Positions 1-9,279 of a DNA stretch of 64,000 nt are shown here, one piece after another (within the stretch, counting starts at the first letter, position 1; every line of letters begins with the position of its first letter). The notes beneath the pieces are model-generated. The model did not search any database. It was not told where the DNA came from and saw only the letters and a list, made by a program, of their open reading frames with translations. Source of the DNA: Luteimonas sp. FCS-9 (lineage in GTDB: Bacteria; Pseudomonadota; Gammaproteobacteria; Xanthomonadales; Xanthomonadaceae); NCBI RefSeq assembly GCF_001014645.1, contig NZ_LASZ01000003.1:248001-312000 (forward strand), read 5' to 3'. Made by a program: the position numbers and the translations under genes.

Positions 1-679
1 AGACCTGGCCGACACAGTCCTCGAAGCCGGGATTGAGAAACGGTCGCAGGGATTCGTCGATGTACAGACCGCTGACAGCGGCCTCGTCGCCCTTCGTATG
101 GAAGCAGGCATCGGGACCGCCGAGGGTGCCCTCCTGGGTGCACAGCGAGCCGTCGTCGAGCACGTCGGCCATCGCGATCCCACGGTGATCCTTGCCCGCG
201 AATTCAGGATGGTCGAACCCCACGCCCGAGTCCAGCAGTCCCAGCCGGACGCCGGCGCCGCTGAGTCCGCGCGCGTAGGCGTGATGGGCATTGATGACCT
301 CCAGGCCCCAATCGGCCTGGAATTCCTCGGTGACCCACGACGTCGGATCCGAGGGCTGCACAGGCGTATCGGCGGCGACGAGCGCGTGTGCGACGCCGAC
401 CGAGGCAGGCTGGGCCGGCGCGGCATTGCGCAGACGCCAGCGCGCGCTGAAGCCATCGGCGAACAACGCCGGCTGCACCTGGATCGCGGCGGCCTCTCGA
501 TTCGAAAAAGCCCGCGAAATCGCGGACTCGACCGTGGGATCCGTGCCATCGGACGGCGTCGTCTGCGCTGCGCCCGGCAGGGCGACGAGCGCGAGGAGGG
601 CGCCAGTAACGGCAACGGCAAGACGTGAGCGCGGCATGCGCGTCTTGCGGGAGGATGGAACGGCCTTGCTTCGAGTCAT
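1..679 (-). CDS. S8 family (subtilisin-like) serine peptidase, N-terminal part
   Basis: The first 226 residues of a secreted subtilase; the rest lies beyond the left edge. Residues 16-39 form a signal peptide (basic RSRL, then a hydrophobic AVAVTGALLALVALPGAAQ stretch). The segment GVRLGLLDSGVGFDHPEF around Asp150 is the catalytic-Asp motif of subtilases, and the catalytic His and Ser would be further downstream. The start at 679 follows a GGGAAAG box; a second ATG at 637 would give a shorter, conventional signal sequence. The upstream neighbour on the same strand is a lipoprotein gene 118 bp away. Whether it carries a C-terminal autotransporter or other domain cannot be seen. The family is clear; the substrate is unknown. 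Confidence 0.85.
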   Translation of the reverse strand, partial: MTRSKAVPSSRKTRMPRSRLAVAVTGALLALVALPGAAQTTPSDGTDPTVESAISRAFSNREAAAIQVQPALFADGFSARWRLRNAAPAQPASVGVAHALVAADTPVQPSDPTSWVTEEFQADWGLEVINAHHAYARGLSGAGVRLGLLDSGVGFDHPEFAGKDHRGIAMADVLDDGSLCTQEGTLGGPDACFHTKGDEAAVSGLYIDESLRPFLNPGFEDCVGQV

Positions 680-797
680 GCTGCTTTCCCTGAGTTGACT
701 GGAACGGACGCCGCCGCGGATCGATTCGATCCAGCGGACGTTCATCAATCCTAACCCGGGATGAAGATGCGCGACGTCACCTGCGCCTCACTTCCGC

Positions 798-1196
798 TCA
801 CTCGTCCGCCAGGACGTGGATGCGGATCGGCAACGTGCGTTGGTGGCCTGGGCGATGGACCTGCAGCGTCCAGTCCCCGGTGCTGTCGGGTGTCCGCAGG
901 ACGACGCGGCCGTCGTGACCGACCACCACCATGTCGGCACCGGTCTGGATCCTGCTGCCCGGGGGCGCCAGGCCCTCGATGCTCGTGCCTCGAACCGCAG
1001 TGAGCGGAAAGCGCACCCGGGAGCCTGCCACTTCCCGACCGGGTTGCGTCAATGCAGGTGTGTGCGCCGCGTCGCGTTCGACCACGGAGCTCGATGCACG
1101 CATGATCGGCTTGTCCACGCACCCGGACACGGCTGGCAGCATCAGGAGTGCCGCGCAGAGCGTGCCTTTTGTCCTCGTGGTGCCGCACAAGCCCAT
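798..1196 (-). CDS. small lipoprotein paralogous to the N-terminal domain of the neighbouring M23 peptidase
   Basis: 132-residue product beginning MGLCGTTRTKGTLCAALL, with a lipobox AVSGC near residue 26, so probably an envelope lipoprotein. The region from RFPLTAVRGTSIEGLAPPGS to the end aligns by eye with residues 28-98 of the M23 peptidase upstream (RFPERVQQGSLVVGKVPAGS). Shared positions include RFP, the Gly/Pro-Gly-Ser turn, a V-x-G-[YH]-[GD] turn and a D-x-T-G near the end. It therefore looks like a stand-alone copy of that beta-rich domain. The start at 1196 is chosen because it follows a sequence identical to the stop of the M23 gene by one base, suggesting the two genes once abutted. 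A longer in-frame reading would run through tandem repeats and is unlikely. No function can be assigned. Confidence 0.6.
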   Translation of the reverse strand: MGLCGTTRTKGTLCAALLMLPAVSGCVDKPIMRASSSVVERDAAHTPALTQPGREVAGSRVRFPLTAVRGTSIEGLAPPGSRIQTGADMVVVGHDGRVVLRTPDSTGDWTLQVHRPGHQRTLPIRIHVLADE

Positions 1197-1198
1197 CT

Positions 1199-1460
1199 CA
1201 ACGCTCCAACACCAGTTGCGGATCGATCCGGACGTCGAACCGCGCCTCCATGATCCCCGCGTTGCGGCGCTGACGAACGCGCCGCCGCGCGTGGGGAGGG
1301 CAAACGACGTGGGCACCCATCTCAGCGCTCCAGCACCGCGCCTCCATGATCCCCACATTGCGGCGCTGACGAACGCGCCGCCGCGCGTGGGGAGGGCAAA
1401 CGACGTGGACACCCATCTCAGCGCTCCAACACCAGTTGCGGATCGATGCGGATGTCGAAC
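1199..1460. repeat. duplicated 3' end of the M23 gene plus two 96-bp tandem units
   Basis: A 42-bp copy of the last codons of the M23 gene (1199-1240) matches 1419-1460 with few differences, at an offset of 220 bp. Between them are two tandem 96-bp units (1239-1334 and 1335-1430), nearly identical. Each unit carries a short copy of the gene tail including its stop, followed by about 75 bp that can fold into one long hairpin (CCCCAC and GCGGCGC arms pairing with GCGCCGC and GTGGGG). The array separates the M23 gene from the lipoprotein gene downstream. Confidence 0.8.
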
Positions 1461-2236
1461 CAGTTCATCCCCCAATGCAGATGCGGCCCGGTCGCGCGCC
1501 CGGTGGCGCCGACCGCGCCGATCACCTGGCCCTGTTCCACGCGCTCGCCGACCTTGGCGTCGATGCGCGACAGGTGCAGGAAGTTCGAGCTCACGCCATG
1601 GCCGTGATCGAGCAGCAGCGTGCCGCCGGTCAGGTAGAGGTCGGGGGCGGCGAACGTCACGATGCCGGCCGCGGGCGCCTTGACCGGCGTGCCGTTCGGC
1701 GCGGCGATGTCCATGCCCGAATGCGGCGCGCCCGGCTGCCCGTTGTACGAACGCGCGCGGCCGAAGCGTCCGCTGATACGGCCTTCGACCGGTCGCACGA
1801 AGCTGCCGCCGAAATCGACGCGCGCGTCGTCGCGCGCCCGTGCCTGGCTGACCTGCGCCTGTTCGCGTCGGATCCGCTCGGCGATCGCCGGCGGCGGGTT
1901 GACGGTGGCCGGCGGTACGCCGTTGACGCGTTCGACCGGCCAGTCGCGCGGCGCGACCGCGATCGTGGCGACGTGCGCGCGGCCCTCGGGGTCGACGACC
2001 TGGACCTGCACCGGTCCGGTCTCGTCACGGCCGATGCCCAGCGCCACCGTCCCGTAGCCGCTGACGCGCAGCGCACGGTCGCGATAGCGCACTTGGCTGC
2101 CCGCCGGCACCTTGCCGACGACCAGGCTGCCTTGCTGGACGCGCTCGGGAAAACGCAGCGCGCCGCTGTCCTGGGCCGCGAGCGGCAGGGCGAGCAGGGC
2201 GCAGGACAGCAGCAATGCGAAACGTCTGGGCATCAT
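1418..2236 (-). CDS. M23 family metallopeptidase (lysostaphin-type peptidoglycan endopeptidase)
   Basis: 272-residue exported endopeptidase expected to cut peptidoglycan cross-bridges in the periplasm. Residues 1-21 are a signal peptide ending LPLAAQ. An N-terminal beta-rich domain spans about 25-98, followed by a basic linker. The peptidase M23 domain spans about 145-265, with zinc ligands His172 and Asp176 (HSGMD) and His254 in the PHLHWG motif; His221 in NFLHLS and His252 complete the active site, so it looks catalytically intact. Start is one of two adjacent ATGs (2236 or 2233). It lies 85 bp downstream of dihydroorotase on the same strand. Its 3' end is tandemly duplicated downstream, where a lipoprotein copy of its N-terminal domain is also encoded. 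Confidence 0.9.
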   Translation of the reverse strand: MMPRRFALLLSCALLALPLAAQDSGALRFPERVQQGSLVVGKVPAGSQVRYRDRALRVSGYGTVALGIGRDETGPVQVQVVDPEGRAHVATIAVAPRDWPVERVNGVPPATVNPPPAIAERIRREQAQVSQARARDDARVDFGGSFVRPVEGRISGRFGRARSYNGQPGAPHSGMDIAAPNGTPVKAPAAGIVTFAAPDLYLTGGTLLLDHGHGVSSNFLHLSRIDAKVGERVEQGQVIGAVGATGRATGPHLHWGMNWFDIRIDPQLVLER

Positions 2237-2321
2237 GGGACGCAATGAAACCGAAGGGCCGCGCAGGGTAGGCCGGCGGACATGAAGGCGCGGTGGCACG
2301 ACGCGCGCGACCTCGCGCGGC

Positions 2322-3674
2322 TCAACGCGCGAACGCCAGCCGCTGCCCGGCCGGCTCGCCGACGAGCTGCGTGCCGTCCCAGGCCAGCCGGCCATTGACC
2401 CAGGTCGACGCGATCCGCGAGCGGAACGTCGTACCCTCGAACGGCGACCAGCCGCACTTCGACAGCACCTGCCCGCGCTGTACGGTGAACGGAGCGTCCT
2501 CGACCAGCACCAGGTCGGCGAAGTAGCCCTCGCGCAGGAAGCCGCGCCCGGCGACGTCGAACAGCTGCGCCGGCGCGTGCGCGAACTTCTGCACCACCCG
2601 CGTGATGTCGAAGTGTCCCTCGTGGACGCATTCGAGCGCGGCGACCAGCGCGAACTGCACCAGCGGCAGCCCGCTGGGCGCACGGGTGTAGGGGTTGTGC
2701 TTCTCGGCCAGCGTATGCGGCGCGTGGTCGGTGGCGAGCACGTCGATGACGTCGTCGGCCAGCGCCGCCAGCAGCGCGCTGCGGTCGGAGGCGTCCTTGA
2801 TCGCCGGGTTGCACTTGATCAGGTGCCCCAGCCGCGCGTAGTCGGCGCGCTCGAAGCGCAGGAAGTGGATGCAGGTCTCGGCGGTGATGCGCTTGCGCAG
2901 GCGTCCGTCCGCGTCGACCAGCGGGCCGGCCTCGAACAGCGCCAGTTCGTCGGCGGTGGAGATGTGCAGCACGTGCAGCCGGGTGTCGTGACGACGCGCC
3001 AGCGCCAGCGCCAGCCGCGTCGACTTGATGCACGCCTCGCGCGAGCGGATGTCGGGGTGGCACTGCGCCGGGATGTCGTCGCCGTACTTTGCCACGTATT
3101 CGCGCTGGATCGCGTCGATCGTCGGCGTGTCCTCGCAGTGGGTGATGATCGGCACCGGCGTCTCGCGGAAGATGCCGTCGAGCGTGTCGGGATCGTCGAC
3201 CAGCATGTTGCCGGTCGACGCGCCCATGAACACCTTGACGCCAGGCGTGGTCAGCGGGTCGATCCGCCGCACGTGGTCGAGGTTGTCGTTGCTCGCGCCC
3301 ATGTAGAAGGCGTAGTTCGCGCGCGCGCGGCCCGCCGCGCGGTCGTACTTGTCCTGCAGCGCGCCCGCGTTCAGCGTCGGCGGGCTGGTGTTGGGCATGT
3401 CCATGAAGCTGGTGAGCCCGCCGGCGACCGCCGCGGCCGACTCGCTGGCGATGTCGGCCTTGTGCTCCAGGCCCGGCTCCCGGAAATGCACCTGATCGTC
3501 GATCATGCCCGGCAGCAGCCACCGTCCGCCGGCCTCGACCACGTGCTCGCCTTGGCGCGCGGACAGTTCGCCCGCGATCGCGGCGATGCGGCCGTCGGCA
3601 TCGATGCGCAGGTCGCCCTCGACGATGCGGCCTTCGTTGACCAGGCGTGCGTTGCGGATCAGGGTCTGAGTCAT
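2322..3674 (-). CDS. pyrC: dihydroorotase
   Basis: 450-residue enzyme of de novo pyrimidine synthesis, interconverting carbamoyl aspartate and dihydroorotate. The metal-binding HxR region appears as [14 protein letters not shown] near residues 60-75. Further ligands are seen in IITHCED, HVLHIST and VLATDHAPH, the last including the catalytic Asp region. The length and the DQVHFREPG motif fit the long class I-like bacterial form rather than the roughly 350-residue E. coli PyrC type. Start ATG at 3674 overlaps the stop of yidD in an ATGA junction, so the two are probably co-transcribed. Confidence 0.92.
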   Translation of the reverse strand: MTQTLIRNARLVNEGRIVEGDLRIDADGRIAAIAGELSARQGEHVVEAGGRWLLPGMIDDQVHFREPGLEHKADIASESAAAVAGGLTSFMDMPNTSPPTLNAGALQDKYDRAAGRARANYAFYMGASNDNLDHVRRIDPLTTPGVKVFMGASTGNMLVDDPDTLDGIFRETPVPIITHCEDTPTIDAIQREYVAKYGDDIPAQCHPDIRSREACIKSTRLALALARRHDTRLHVLHISTADELALFEAGPLVDADGRLRKRITAETCIHFLRFERADYARLGHLIKCNPAIKDASDRSALLAALADDVIDVLATDHAPHTLAEKHNPYTRAPSGLPLVQFALVAALECVHEGHFDITRVVQKFAHAPAQLFDVAGRGFLREGYFADLVLVEDAPFTVQRGQVLSKCGWSPFEGTTFRSRIASTWVNGRLAWDGTQLVGEPAGQRLAFAR

Positions 3675-3907
3675 GGCTTGGAATCCAGTTCGGGCATGGG
3701 CACCGGATCGTGCCCGCCGGGGTGCAGGGGATGGCAGCGCGACAGACGGCGCAGCGCCAGCCAGCCGCCGCGCCAGGCGCCGAACCGCGCGATCGCGATC
3801 ATGGCGTATTGCGAGCAGCTGGGATGGAAGCGGCAGCGCGGGCCGAGCAGGGGGCTGACGAACCGCTTGTAGCCGCGCAGCAGGACGATGAGAAAACGCT
3901 CGATCAC
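3671..3907 (-). CDS. yidD: membrane protein insertion efficiency factor YidD
   Basis: 78-residue peripheral inner-membrane protein thought to help YidC insert proteins. The family pattern is complete: [25 protein letters not shown] near the N-terminus, then the [17 protein letters not shown] signature. The only plausible start is a GTG at 3907. In many proteobacteria yidD lies between rnpA and yidC; here it is isolated from that locus and overlaps pyrC by 4 bp. It is divergent from the dksA-like gene. Confidence 0.9.
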   Translation of the reverse strand: MIERFLIVLLRGYKRFVSPLLGPRCRFHPSCSQYAMIAIARFGAWRGGWLALRRLSRCHPLHPGGHDPVPMPELDSKP

Positions 3908-4018
3908 GGCAGGTCGGCGGGGGCGATGAACGCGGCGGCCGGTCCGGTTGCCGCTGCAGGGTTTGCAGGGTATAACAGCCCGCTTCCCCGTCCAAGGGAA
4001 TGACAAGGATCGCAGCTC

Positions 4019-5011
4019 GTGGCAGCCCAGAAACCCGTGAAAAAGGCCGTCAAGAAGGCCGTCAAGCCCGCCGCCAAGGCTCCTGCCAAGGCTGCGACCA
4101 AGAAGTCTGCTCCCGCGAAGAAGGCGCCGGTCTCCAAGAAGGCGGCCAAGTCCGCGCCCGTGGCCAAAAAGGTCGCCGCGAAGAAGGTCGCGGCCAAGAA
4201 GGCGCCGGTCGCCAAGGTCCCGGCGAAGAAGGCCGCGCCGGCGAAGACGCCCACGAAGAAGATCGCCAAGGTCGCCCCGGTGAAGAAGACCGTGGCGCCG
4301 AAGCCGGCGACGACGTCCAGGACCGCCCCTCCGGCGGCGGTCGCCAAGCCCGTCGCCAAGAAGGCAGCGCCGGCGAAGTCGGTCACCGACAAGCCCGTCG
4401 CCAAACCGGAGTCCGCGCCGTCGAAGACGGCGTCGGCTTCGGCGAAAACCGCCGCACCCAAGCCGGTGCCGGCTTCCACTCCCACAACACGTCCGCGTCC
4501 GGCCGGCAAGGTCGCCGTCGCGGTCGTGGCGCGCCAGCCGGAGCCGGCGCCCAGAACGAAGGTGAAGGTCGTGCAGTACAAGACCGATGAAGAGACAGGT
4601 CGCCCCATCCTCCCGGCGGGCTACAAGCCCACGGCCGACGAGGAGTACATGAGTCCGTTGCAGCTCGAATACTTCCGCCAGCGCCTGCTGCAGTGGCGCG
4701 CGGACCTGGTCGAGGAATCCAAGCAGACGATCGAGAACCTCAAGGACGAAGTCCGCGACGTCGGCGACGAGGCCGAGCGTGCGACGCGCGAGACCGAGAA
4801 CTCGCTCGAGCTGCGCACCCGCGACCGCTACCGCAAGCTGATCGGCAAGATCGACAGCACGCTCAAGCGCGTCGATTCGGGCGAGTACGGCTACAGCGTG
4901 GACTCGGGCGAGGAGATCGGTCTCGACCGTCTCGAAGCCCGTCTGACCGCCGAGCGCACGATCGACGAGCAGGAGCGCTGGGAACATCTGCAGAAGCAGA
5001 TGGGGGATTGA
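4019..5011 (+). CDS. dksA: DksA/TraR-type RNA polymerase-binding protein with Lys/Ala/Pro-rich N-terminal extension and no zinc-finger cysteines
   Basis: 330 residues. The last 125 or so form a DksA domain: a coiled coil ([16 protein letters not shown] onward) with tip motif DVGDEAERA, equivalent to the DxxDxA motif that enters the RNA polymerase secondary channel, then the globular end [20 protein letters not shown]. The four zinc-ligand cysteines of E. coli DksA are absent, being replaced by Ser, Ile and Glu-type residues. Residues 1-165 are almost entirely Lys, Ala, Pro, Val and Ser, resembling histone H1 tails. The start is GTG 4019 after AAGGA. A strong terminator follows at 5084. It should modulate rRNA and amino-acid promoters with ppGpp; what the tail does is unknown. 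Confidence 0.9.
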   Translation: MAAQKPVKKAVKKAVKPAAKAPAKAATKKSAPAKKAPVSKKAAKSAPVAKKVAAKKVAAKKAPVAKVPAKKAAPAKTPTKKIAKVAPVKKTVAPKPATTSRTAPPAAVAKPVAKKAAPAKSVTDKPVAKPESAPSKTASASAKTAAPKPVPASTPTTRPRPAGKVAVAVVARQPEPAPRTKVKVVQYKTDEETGRPILPAGYKPTADEEYMSPLQLEYFRQRLLQWRADLVEESKQTIENLKDEVRDVGDEAERATRETENSLELRTRDRYRKLIGKIDSTLKRVDSGEYGYSVDSGEEIGLDRLEARLTAERTIDEQERWEHLQKQMGD

Positions 5012-5083
5012 TCGACGCCATGATCCGTCGCAGGTGATGGGAGATTCGAAGAACCATCGCCTCGACTGTCAGGCGCTCCCGGG

Positions 5084-5110
5084 AAAAAGCCCGCCATCGG
5101 CGGGCTTTTT
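5084..5110 (+). terminator. rho-independent terminator after dksA
   Basis: A-run, then GCCCGCC, loop ATC, GGCGGGC, then five T. The flanking A and T runs also allow it to work for the MFS gene arriving on the minus strand. Confidence 0.9.
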
Positions 5111-5157
5111 CGTGCCGGACGCCGCCCTCCCGAGCCCCCAGTCGCCGATCACGGCCC

Positions 5158-6408
5158 TCAATGCAGCTCGCGCAAGTCCAGACGGCGCAGCCGGGGCGCC
5201 TTCCAGGCGGTCGTCGCGACGACGCCCATCGTCATGAACCCGCCGAGCACGACGGCCGGCACCAGACCGAGCAGGCGCGCCATCGAGCCCATGTAGAACG
5301 CGCCGATTTCGTTGGACGAGCCGACGAACAGGCCGTTGATCGACGACACGCGCCCGCGCATGTGGTCGGGCGTCGCCAGCTGCATGATCGTCGAGCGCAT
5401 GACCACCGACACGCCGTCGCACATGCCCGACAACAGCAGGAAGAACGCCGACAGCCAGAACGCGGTCGACAGCCCGAAGCCGATCATGCACAGCCCGAAC
5501 CCGCCGACTGCGAACAGCAGGATGCGGCCCGCATTGCGCTGGATCGGGTGGCGCGCCAGCCAGATGCCCATCGCCACCGAGCCCAGCGCGGGCGCGCCGC
5601 GCAGGATGCCCAGGCCTTCTGGGCCGTAGTGCAGGATGTCGTGGATGAACGCGGGCGCCAGCGAGATCGCGCCGCCGAACAGCACCGCGAACATGTCCAG
5701 CGCCAGCGCGCCGAGCAGGATCTGGTGGCCGAACACGAAGCGCGCGCCCTCTGCGATGCTCGCGAAGATCGGCGCGCGCTGCAGCGGGCGCGGCGGCTCG
5801 CTCACCTGCAGCCGCGCCAGGAACACGATGACGCCGAGCGCCAGCACCGAGGCCAGCACGTACGCGCTGGGCTCGCCGGCCCAGCCGACGACGAAGCCGC
5901 CGATGGCCGGCCCCACCACCACCGCACTTTGGAACGCGATGCTGCCCAGGCTCGCGCCGCGCGCGAACTGCTCGCGCGGCAGCACGCGCGCGAACAGCGC
6001 GTTGTAGACCGGCCCCAGGAACGCCCGCACCATGCCGGTGAGCATGATCGGCAGGTAGATCAGCCAGATGCTGCCGCCCAGCACGTCCAGCGCCATCAGT
6101 GCGAGCAGCAGCGGCGTGATCGCCAGGCCCGCAGCCGCCGCCATGCCCAGCTTGCGCCGCGGCAGGTGGTCGACGAGGTAGCCGGCGAACGGCGCCACGC
6201 AGAAGTACGGCAGCACCTCGGCCAGGCCCACCAGGCCGAGCATCCAGGGGTTCTGGGTCGCGGCGTAGATCTGCCAGCCGACGGTGACCGCGACGATCTG
6301 GTAGGACAGGATCGTCAGGATGCGGTAGCCCAGCAACGCGCGGAAGCCGGGGTTGCGCAGCGGTGCCGCCCGGCTGTCGGCCGGGTCCTTGTCGCCAGTC
6401 GCGCTCAC
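5158..6408 (-). CDS. major facilitator superfamily transporter (EntS-like)
   Basis: 416-residue inner-membrane transporter with about 12 hydrophobic segments. The loop between helices 2 and 3 reads GYLVDHLPRRKLG, a variant of the MFS motif G-x-x-x-D-[RH]-x-x-R-[RK], and the N-terminal half resembles the enterobactin-exporter/MFS_3 group (LRNPGFRALLGYRIL... start). The second half carries the domain-repeat equivalent ATPDHMRGRVSSINGLFVG. It overlaps the upstream sufE by 4 bp (ATGA) and is probably translated with it. The transported compound cannot be deduced. Confidence 0.82.
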   Translation of the reverse strand: MSATGDKDPADSRAAPLRNPGFRALLGYRILTILSYQIVAVTVGWQIYAATQNPWMLGLVGLAEVLPYFCVAPFAGYLVDHLPRRKLGMAAAAGLAITPLLLALMALDVLGGSIWLIYLPIMLTGMVRAFLGPVYNALFARVLPREQFARGASLGSIAFQSAVVVGPAIGGFVVGWAGEPSAYVLASVLALGVIVFLARLQVSEPPRPLQRAPIFASIAEGARFVFGHQILLGALALDMFAVLFGGAISLAPAFIHDILHYGPEGLGILRGAPALGSVAMGIWLARHPIQRNAGRILLFAVGGFGLCMIGFGLSTAFWLSAFFLLLSGMCDGVSVVMRSTIMQLATPDHMRGRVSSINGLFVGSSNEIGAFYMGSMARLLGLVPAVVLGGFMTMGVVATTAWKAPRLRRLDLRELH

Positions 6409-6845
6409 GCCAGTGCGGACTGGGCCCGGTCGCGGATGAAGGCGAGCAGGGCGGCCAGGCCGTTGCTGCGGGTGGGCGACAGGTGCCGGGCCAGGCCGAT
6501 GTCGGCGATGTAGTCCGCGTCGGTATCCAGGATCTCGCGGGCGCTGCGGCCCGAGTACACCCGCAACGCCAGATAGATCAGGCCCGAGACGATCGCCGAG
6601 TCGCTGGCGGCGGCGAAGTCCAGCCGGCTCGCGTCACCCGACGGCACGATCCACACCATCGACTGGCAGCCGTGCAGCCGGTTGGCCTCGGTCTTGTCCG
6701 CGTCGGGGAAGGGTGGCAGCTTGCGGCCGAGGTCGATCAGGTACTGGTAGCGTTCCGACCAGTCGCCGAAGAAGGCGAATTCGTCGGCGATGGCGCGCTG
6801 CGCCTGTTCGGGCGAGGCTTCGAGCGGGAAGGGCGAATCGGTCAC
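6405..6845 (-). CDS. sufE: SufE family cysteine desulfuration protein
   Basis: 146 residues. SufE accepts persulfide sulfur from the desulfurase SufS on a single cysteine for Fe-S cluster assembly. The acceptor is Cys60 in RLHGCQSMVW, preceded by the family's FxxxxDWxERYxYLIDLGRKLPP segment. Neither SufS nor other suf genes are nearby. It overlaps the downstream MFS gene by 4 bp. Full family length, start well placed. Confidence 0.93.
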   Translation of the reverse strand: MTDSPFPLEASPEQAQRAIADEFAFFGDWSERYQYLIDLGRKLPPFPDADKTEANRLHGCQSMVWIVPSGDASRLDFAAASDSAIVSGLIYLALRVYSGRSAREILDTDADYIADIGLARHLSPTRSNGLAALLAFIRDRAQSALA

Positions 6846-6994
6846 GGTGCAGGACGTCGGGCAACGGGCGGCGCCGCACTGCGGGCCTGAAGCGCACTAG
6901 TTTGAAGCAAAAGCATGCGAAGGGGACGTGGCGGCCTTCTCGCCGCCATCATCGGCGTCGGCTAGGCTGGCCGCCGACGCGCGAGGAGGAGCGC

Positions 6995-8410
6995 ATGGCG
7001 AACGCGATCGTCTGGTTCCGCAACGATCTCCGACTCGACGACAATCCCGCGTTGCACGCCGCGCTCGAGGCCGGCTTCGCGCCGGTGTGCGTCTACATCC
7101 ACGCCCAGGACGAGGAGGGCGACTGGGCGCCGGGTGCGGCGTCTAACGCCTGGCGCCACCGGTCGCTGGCCGCACTCGACCAGGCCTTGCGCCGCCACGG
7201 CGCACGCCTGCGGCTGTTCCATGGTCCGACGCTGCCGACCCTGCGCACGCTGGTGGAGACCTGCGACGCGGAGGCGGTGTTCTGGAACCGCCGCTACGAA
7301 CCGGCCATCGAGCGGCGCGACGCGCAGATCAAGCGGACGCTGCGCGAGGACGGCCTGCGGGCCGAGAGCCACGACGGTGCGCTGTTGTTCGAACCCTGGG
7401 CGCTGCAGACCGGGCAGGGCGGCCCCTATAAGGTGTTCACCCCGTTCTGGCGCAAGGCGCTGTCGAACTGGCCGATGCGCCCGACGTGGTCGCCGCCGCC
7501 GTTGCTGCCCGCGGCCGAGACCGGACCGCACGGCGTCGCGCTCGCCGACCTCAAGCTCGCGCCCGTGCCCGACTGGTCCACCGGCTTCTGGTCGTCGTGG
7601 ACGCCGGGCGAGGACGGCGCGCGGGAAGCACTGGAGGTCTTCGTCGACGGCGCGCTGCGCGACTACGCCAGCGGCCGCGACCGCCCCGACCAGGTCGGCA
7701 CCTCGCGCCTGTCGCCGCACCTGCATTTCGGCGAGATCGCCCCGTGGCGGATCGTCGCCGCGCTCGAGGCCGAACGGCGCGCCGCGACCGCGCCGCAGAT
7801 CGACGCCTACGTCCGCCAGCTCGGCTGGCGTGAGTTCGGCCATCACCTGATGCACCACTTCCCGGACAGTATCGACCGCGACCTCAATTCCCGCTTCGCG
7901 CGTTTCCGCTGGGCGCGGCCCGATGCAGGCCGCCTCGACGCCTGGCGCCACGGCCGCACCGGCGTGCCGATCGTCGATGCGGGCATGCGCGAGCTCTGGC
8001 AGACCGGCTGGATGCACAACCGGGTGCGGCTGATCGTAGGCAGCTGGCTGTGCAAGCACATGCGCGTGCACTGGCGCGAGGGCGCCCGCTGGTTCTGGGA
8101 CACGCTGGTCGATGCCGACCTGGCCAACAACACGCTCGGCTGGCAATGGATCGGCGGCACCGGTGCGGATGCGTCCCCGTATTTCCGCATCTTCAACCCG
8201 GTCGCGCAGGCGCAACGCTTCGATCCGGACGGCCGCTATATCCGGCGCTGGGTCCCGGAACTGGCCGACGTGCCGACGCCGCTGCTGTTCGCGCCGTGGA
8301 CCGAGCCGTCGCGGCTGGCGCAACTGGCCCCGGCGTATCCGCGCCGGCCGATGGTCGATCTCGAGGCCGGACGCGAGGCCGCATTGGCCGCCTATCGCGC
8401 GGCCCGCTGA
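6995..8410 (+). CDS. phr: deoxyribodipyrimidine photolyase (class I CPD photolyase)
   Basis: 471-residue flavoenzyme that repairs cyclobutane pyrimidine dimers using blue light. The antenna-binding alpha/beta domain occupies about residues 1-130 (starts AIVWFRNDLRLDDNPAL) and the FAD-binding helical domain runs to the end. Typical motifs are SRLSPHLHFGEI, RQLGWREFGHHLMHHFP, WMHNRVRLIVGSWL and the block DADLANNTLGWQWIGGTGAD followed by SPYFRIFNP. Tryptophans expected for the electron-transfer chain are present. A strong GAGGAGGA ribosome-binding site fixes the start at 6995. It is monocistronic. Confidence 0.95.
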   Translation: MANAIVWFRNDLRLDDNPALHAALEAGFAPVCVYIHAQDEEGDWAPGAASNAWRHRSLAALDQALRRHGARLRLFHGPTLPTLRTLVETCDAEAVFWNRRYEPAIERRDAQIKRTLREDGLRAESHDGALLFEPWALQTGQGGPYKVFTPFWRKALSNWPMRPTWSPPPLLPAAETGPHGVALADLKLAPVPDWSTGFWSSWTPGEDGAREALEVFVDGALRDYASGRDRPDQVGTSRLSPHLHFGEIAPWRIVAALEAERRAATAPQIDAYVRQLGWREFGHHLMHHFPDSIDRDLNSRFARFRWARPDAGRLDAWRHGRTGVPIVDAGMRELWQTGWMHNRVRLIVGSWLCKHMRVHWREGARWFWDTLVDADLANNTLGWQWIGGTGADASPYFRIFNPVAQAQRFDPDGRYIRRWVPELADVPTPLLFAPWTEPSRLAQLAPAYPRRPMVDLEAGREAALAAYRAAR

Positions 8411-8578
8411 GGCAGTCGCGAGCGGCTCGACGAGGCAAGCGCGCGGCGACCCGCGAAAGCTGAACGGGCCTTGGACCGACTGCGGGGCCATCACCCCTTT
8501 TGCATTTTGCAGCCGCTACTGTCGGCCGCGTTCACCATCCGCGGACGCGAACCGTCCCAACGCCAGGAGATCCAAGAC

Positions 8579-9256
8579 ATGCGCAAACTGAGCACCGCAG
8601 GCCTCACCACCGCCATCGCCGGCGTCCTGTTGCTGAGCAGCTGCGCCAGCTACACCGGCCAGACCAGCGCTCCGGACGATCCGAACCGCACCCGCAACAA
8701 CGCCCTGATCGGCGCCGGCATCGGCGCGGTCGCCGGCCTGCTGAGCGGCTCGGACGCGACCGAACGCCGCCAGCGCGCCCTCGTCGGCGCCGGTGTCGGC
8801 GGCCTCGCCGGCGGCGCCGTCGGTGCCTATCAGGACCGACAGGAAGCCGAGCTCCGTCGGCAGACCCAGGGCACCGGCATCCAGGTCGACCGCGAAGGCG
8901 ATGTCATCAAGCTCAACCTGCCCGACGGCGTGACGTTCGATTTCGGCAAGGCCGACCTGAAGTCGCAGTTCTATCCTGCGCTCAACAACGTCGCCCGCAC
9001 GCTGTCGGAGTACGACCAGACGATCGTCGAGATCTCCGGCCACACCGACAGCGTCGGCAGCGACGCCGTCAACCAGCGCCTCTCCGAGCAACGCGCCAAT
9101 GCCGTGGGCAACTACCTGATCGGTCAGGGCCTGCTGCGCCAGCGCTTCGAGATCGTCGGCTTCGGCAAGACCCGCCCGATCGCCGACAACAGCACCGAGC
9201 AGGGCCGTGCGGCCAACCGCCGCGTCGAGGTCCGCGTGGTGCCACTGCAGTCCTGA
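8579..9256 (+). CDS. OmpA family lipoprotein (YiaD-like, glycine-zipper plus OmpA domain)
   Basis: 225-residue outer-membrane lipoprotein. Signal sequence ends at a lipobox LLSSC with Cys22. A glycine-zipper stretch (ALIGAGIGAVAGLLSG and GAGVGGLAGGAVGAY) spans about 40-82. The OmpA peptidoglycan-binding domain spans about 110-222, with ISGHTDSVGSDAVNQRLSEQRA and the conserved NRRVEVRV end. It should tether the outer membrane to the cell wall. A CAGGAGA site precedes the start, and a strong terminator follows at 9280. Confidence 0.9.
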   Translation: MRKLSTAGLTTAIAGVLLLSSCASYTGQTSAPDDPNRTRNNALIGAGIGAVAGLLSGSDATERRQRALVGAGVGGLAGGAVGAYQDRQEAELRRQTQGTGIQVDREGDVIKLNLPDGVTFDFGKADLKSQFYPALNNVARTLSEYDQTIVEISGHTDSVGSDAVNQRLSEQRANAVGNYLIGQGLLRQRFEIVGFGKTRPIADNSTEQGRAANRRVEVRVVPLQS

Positions 9257-9279
9257 TCGCGACGCGATCGTGCAACAAG

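Noticed and set aside
751..1188. 145-codon frame overlapping the lipoprotein
   Set aside because: Arg/His-rich shadow frame of the lipoprotein gene with no signal peptide or ribosome-binding site.
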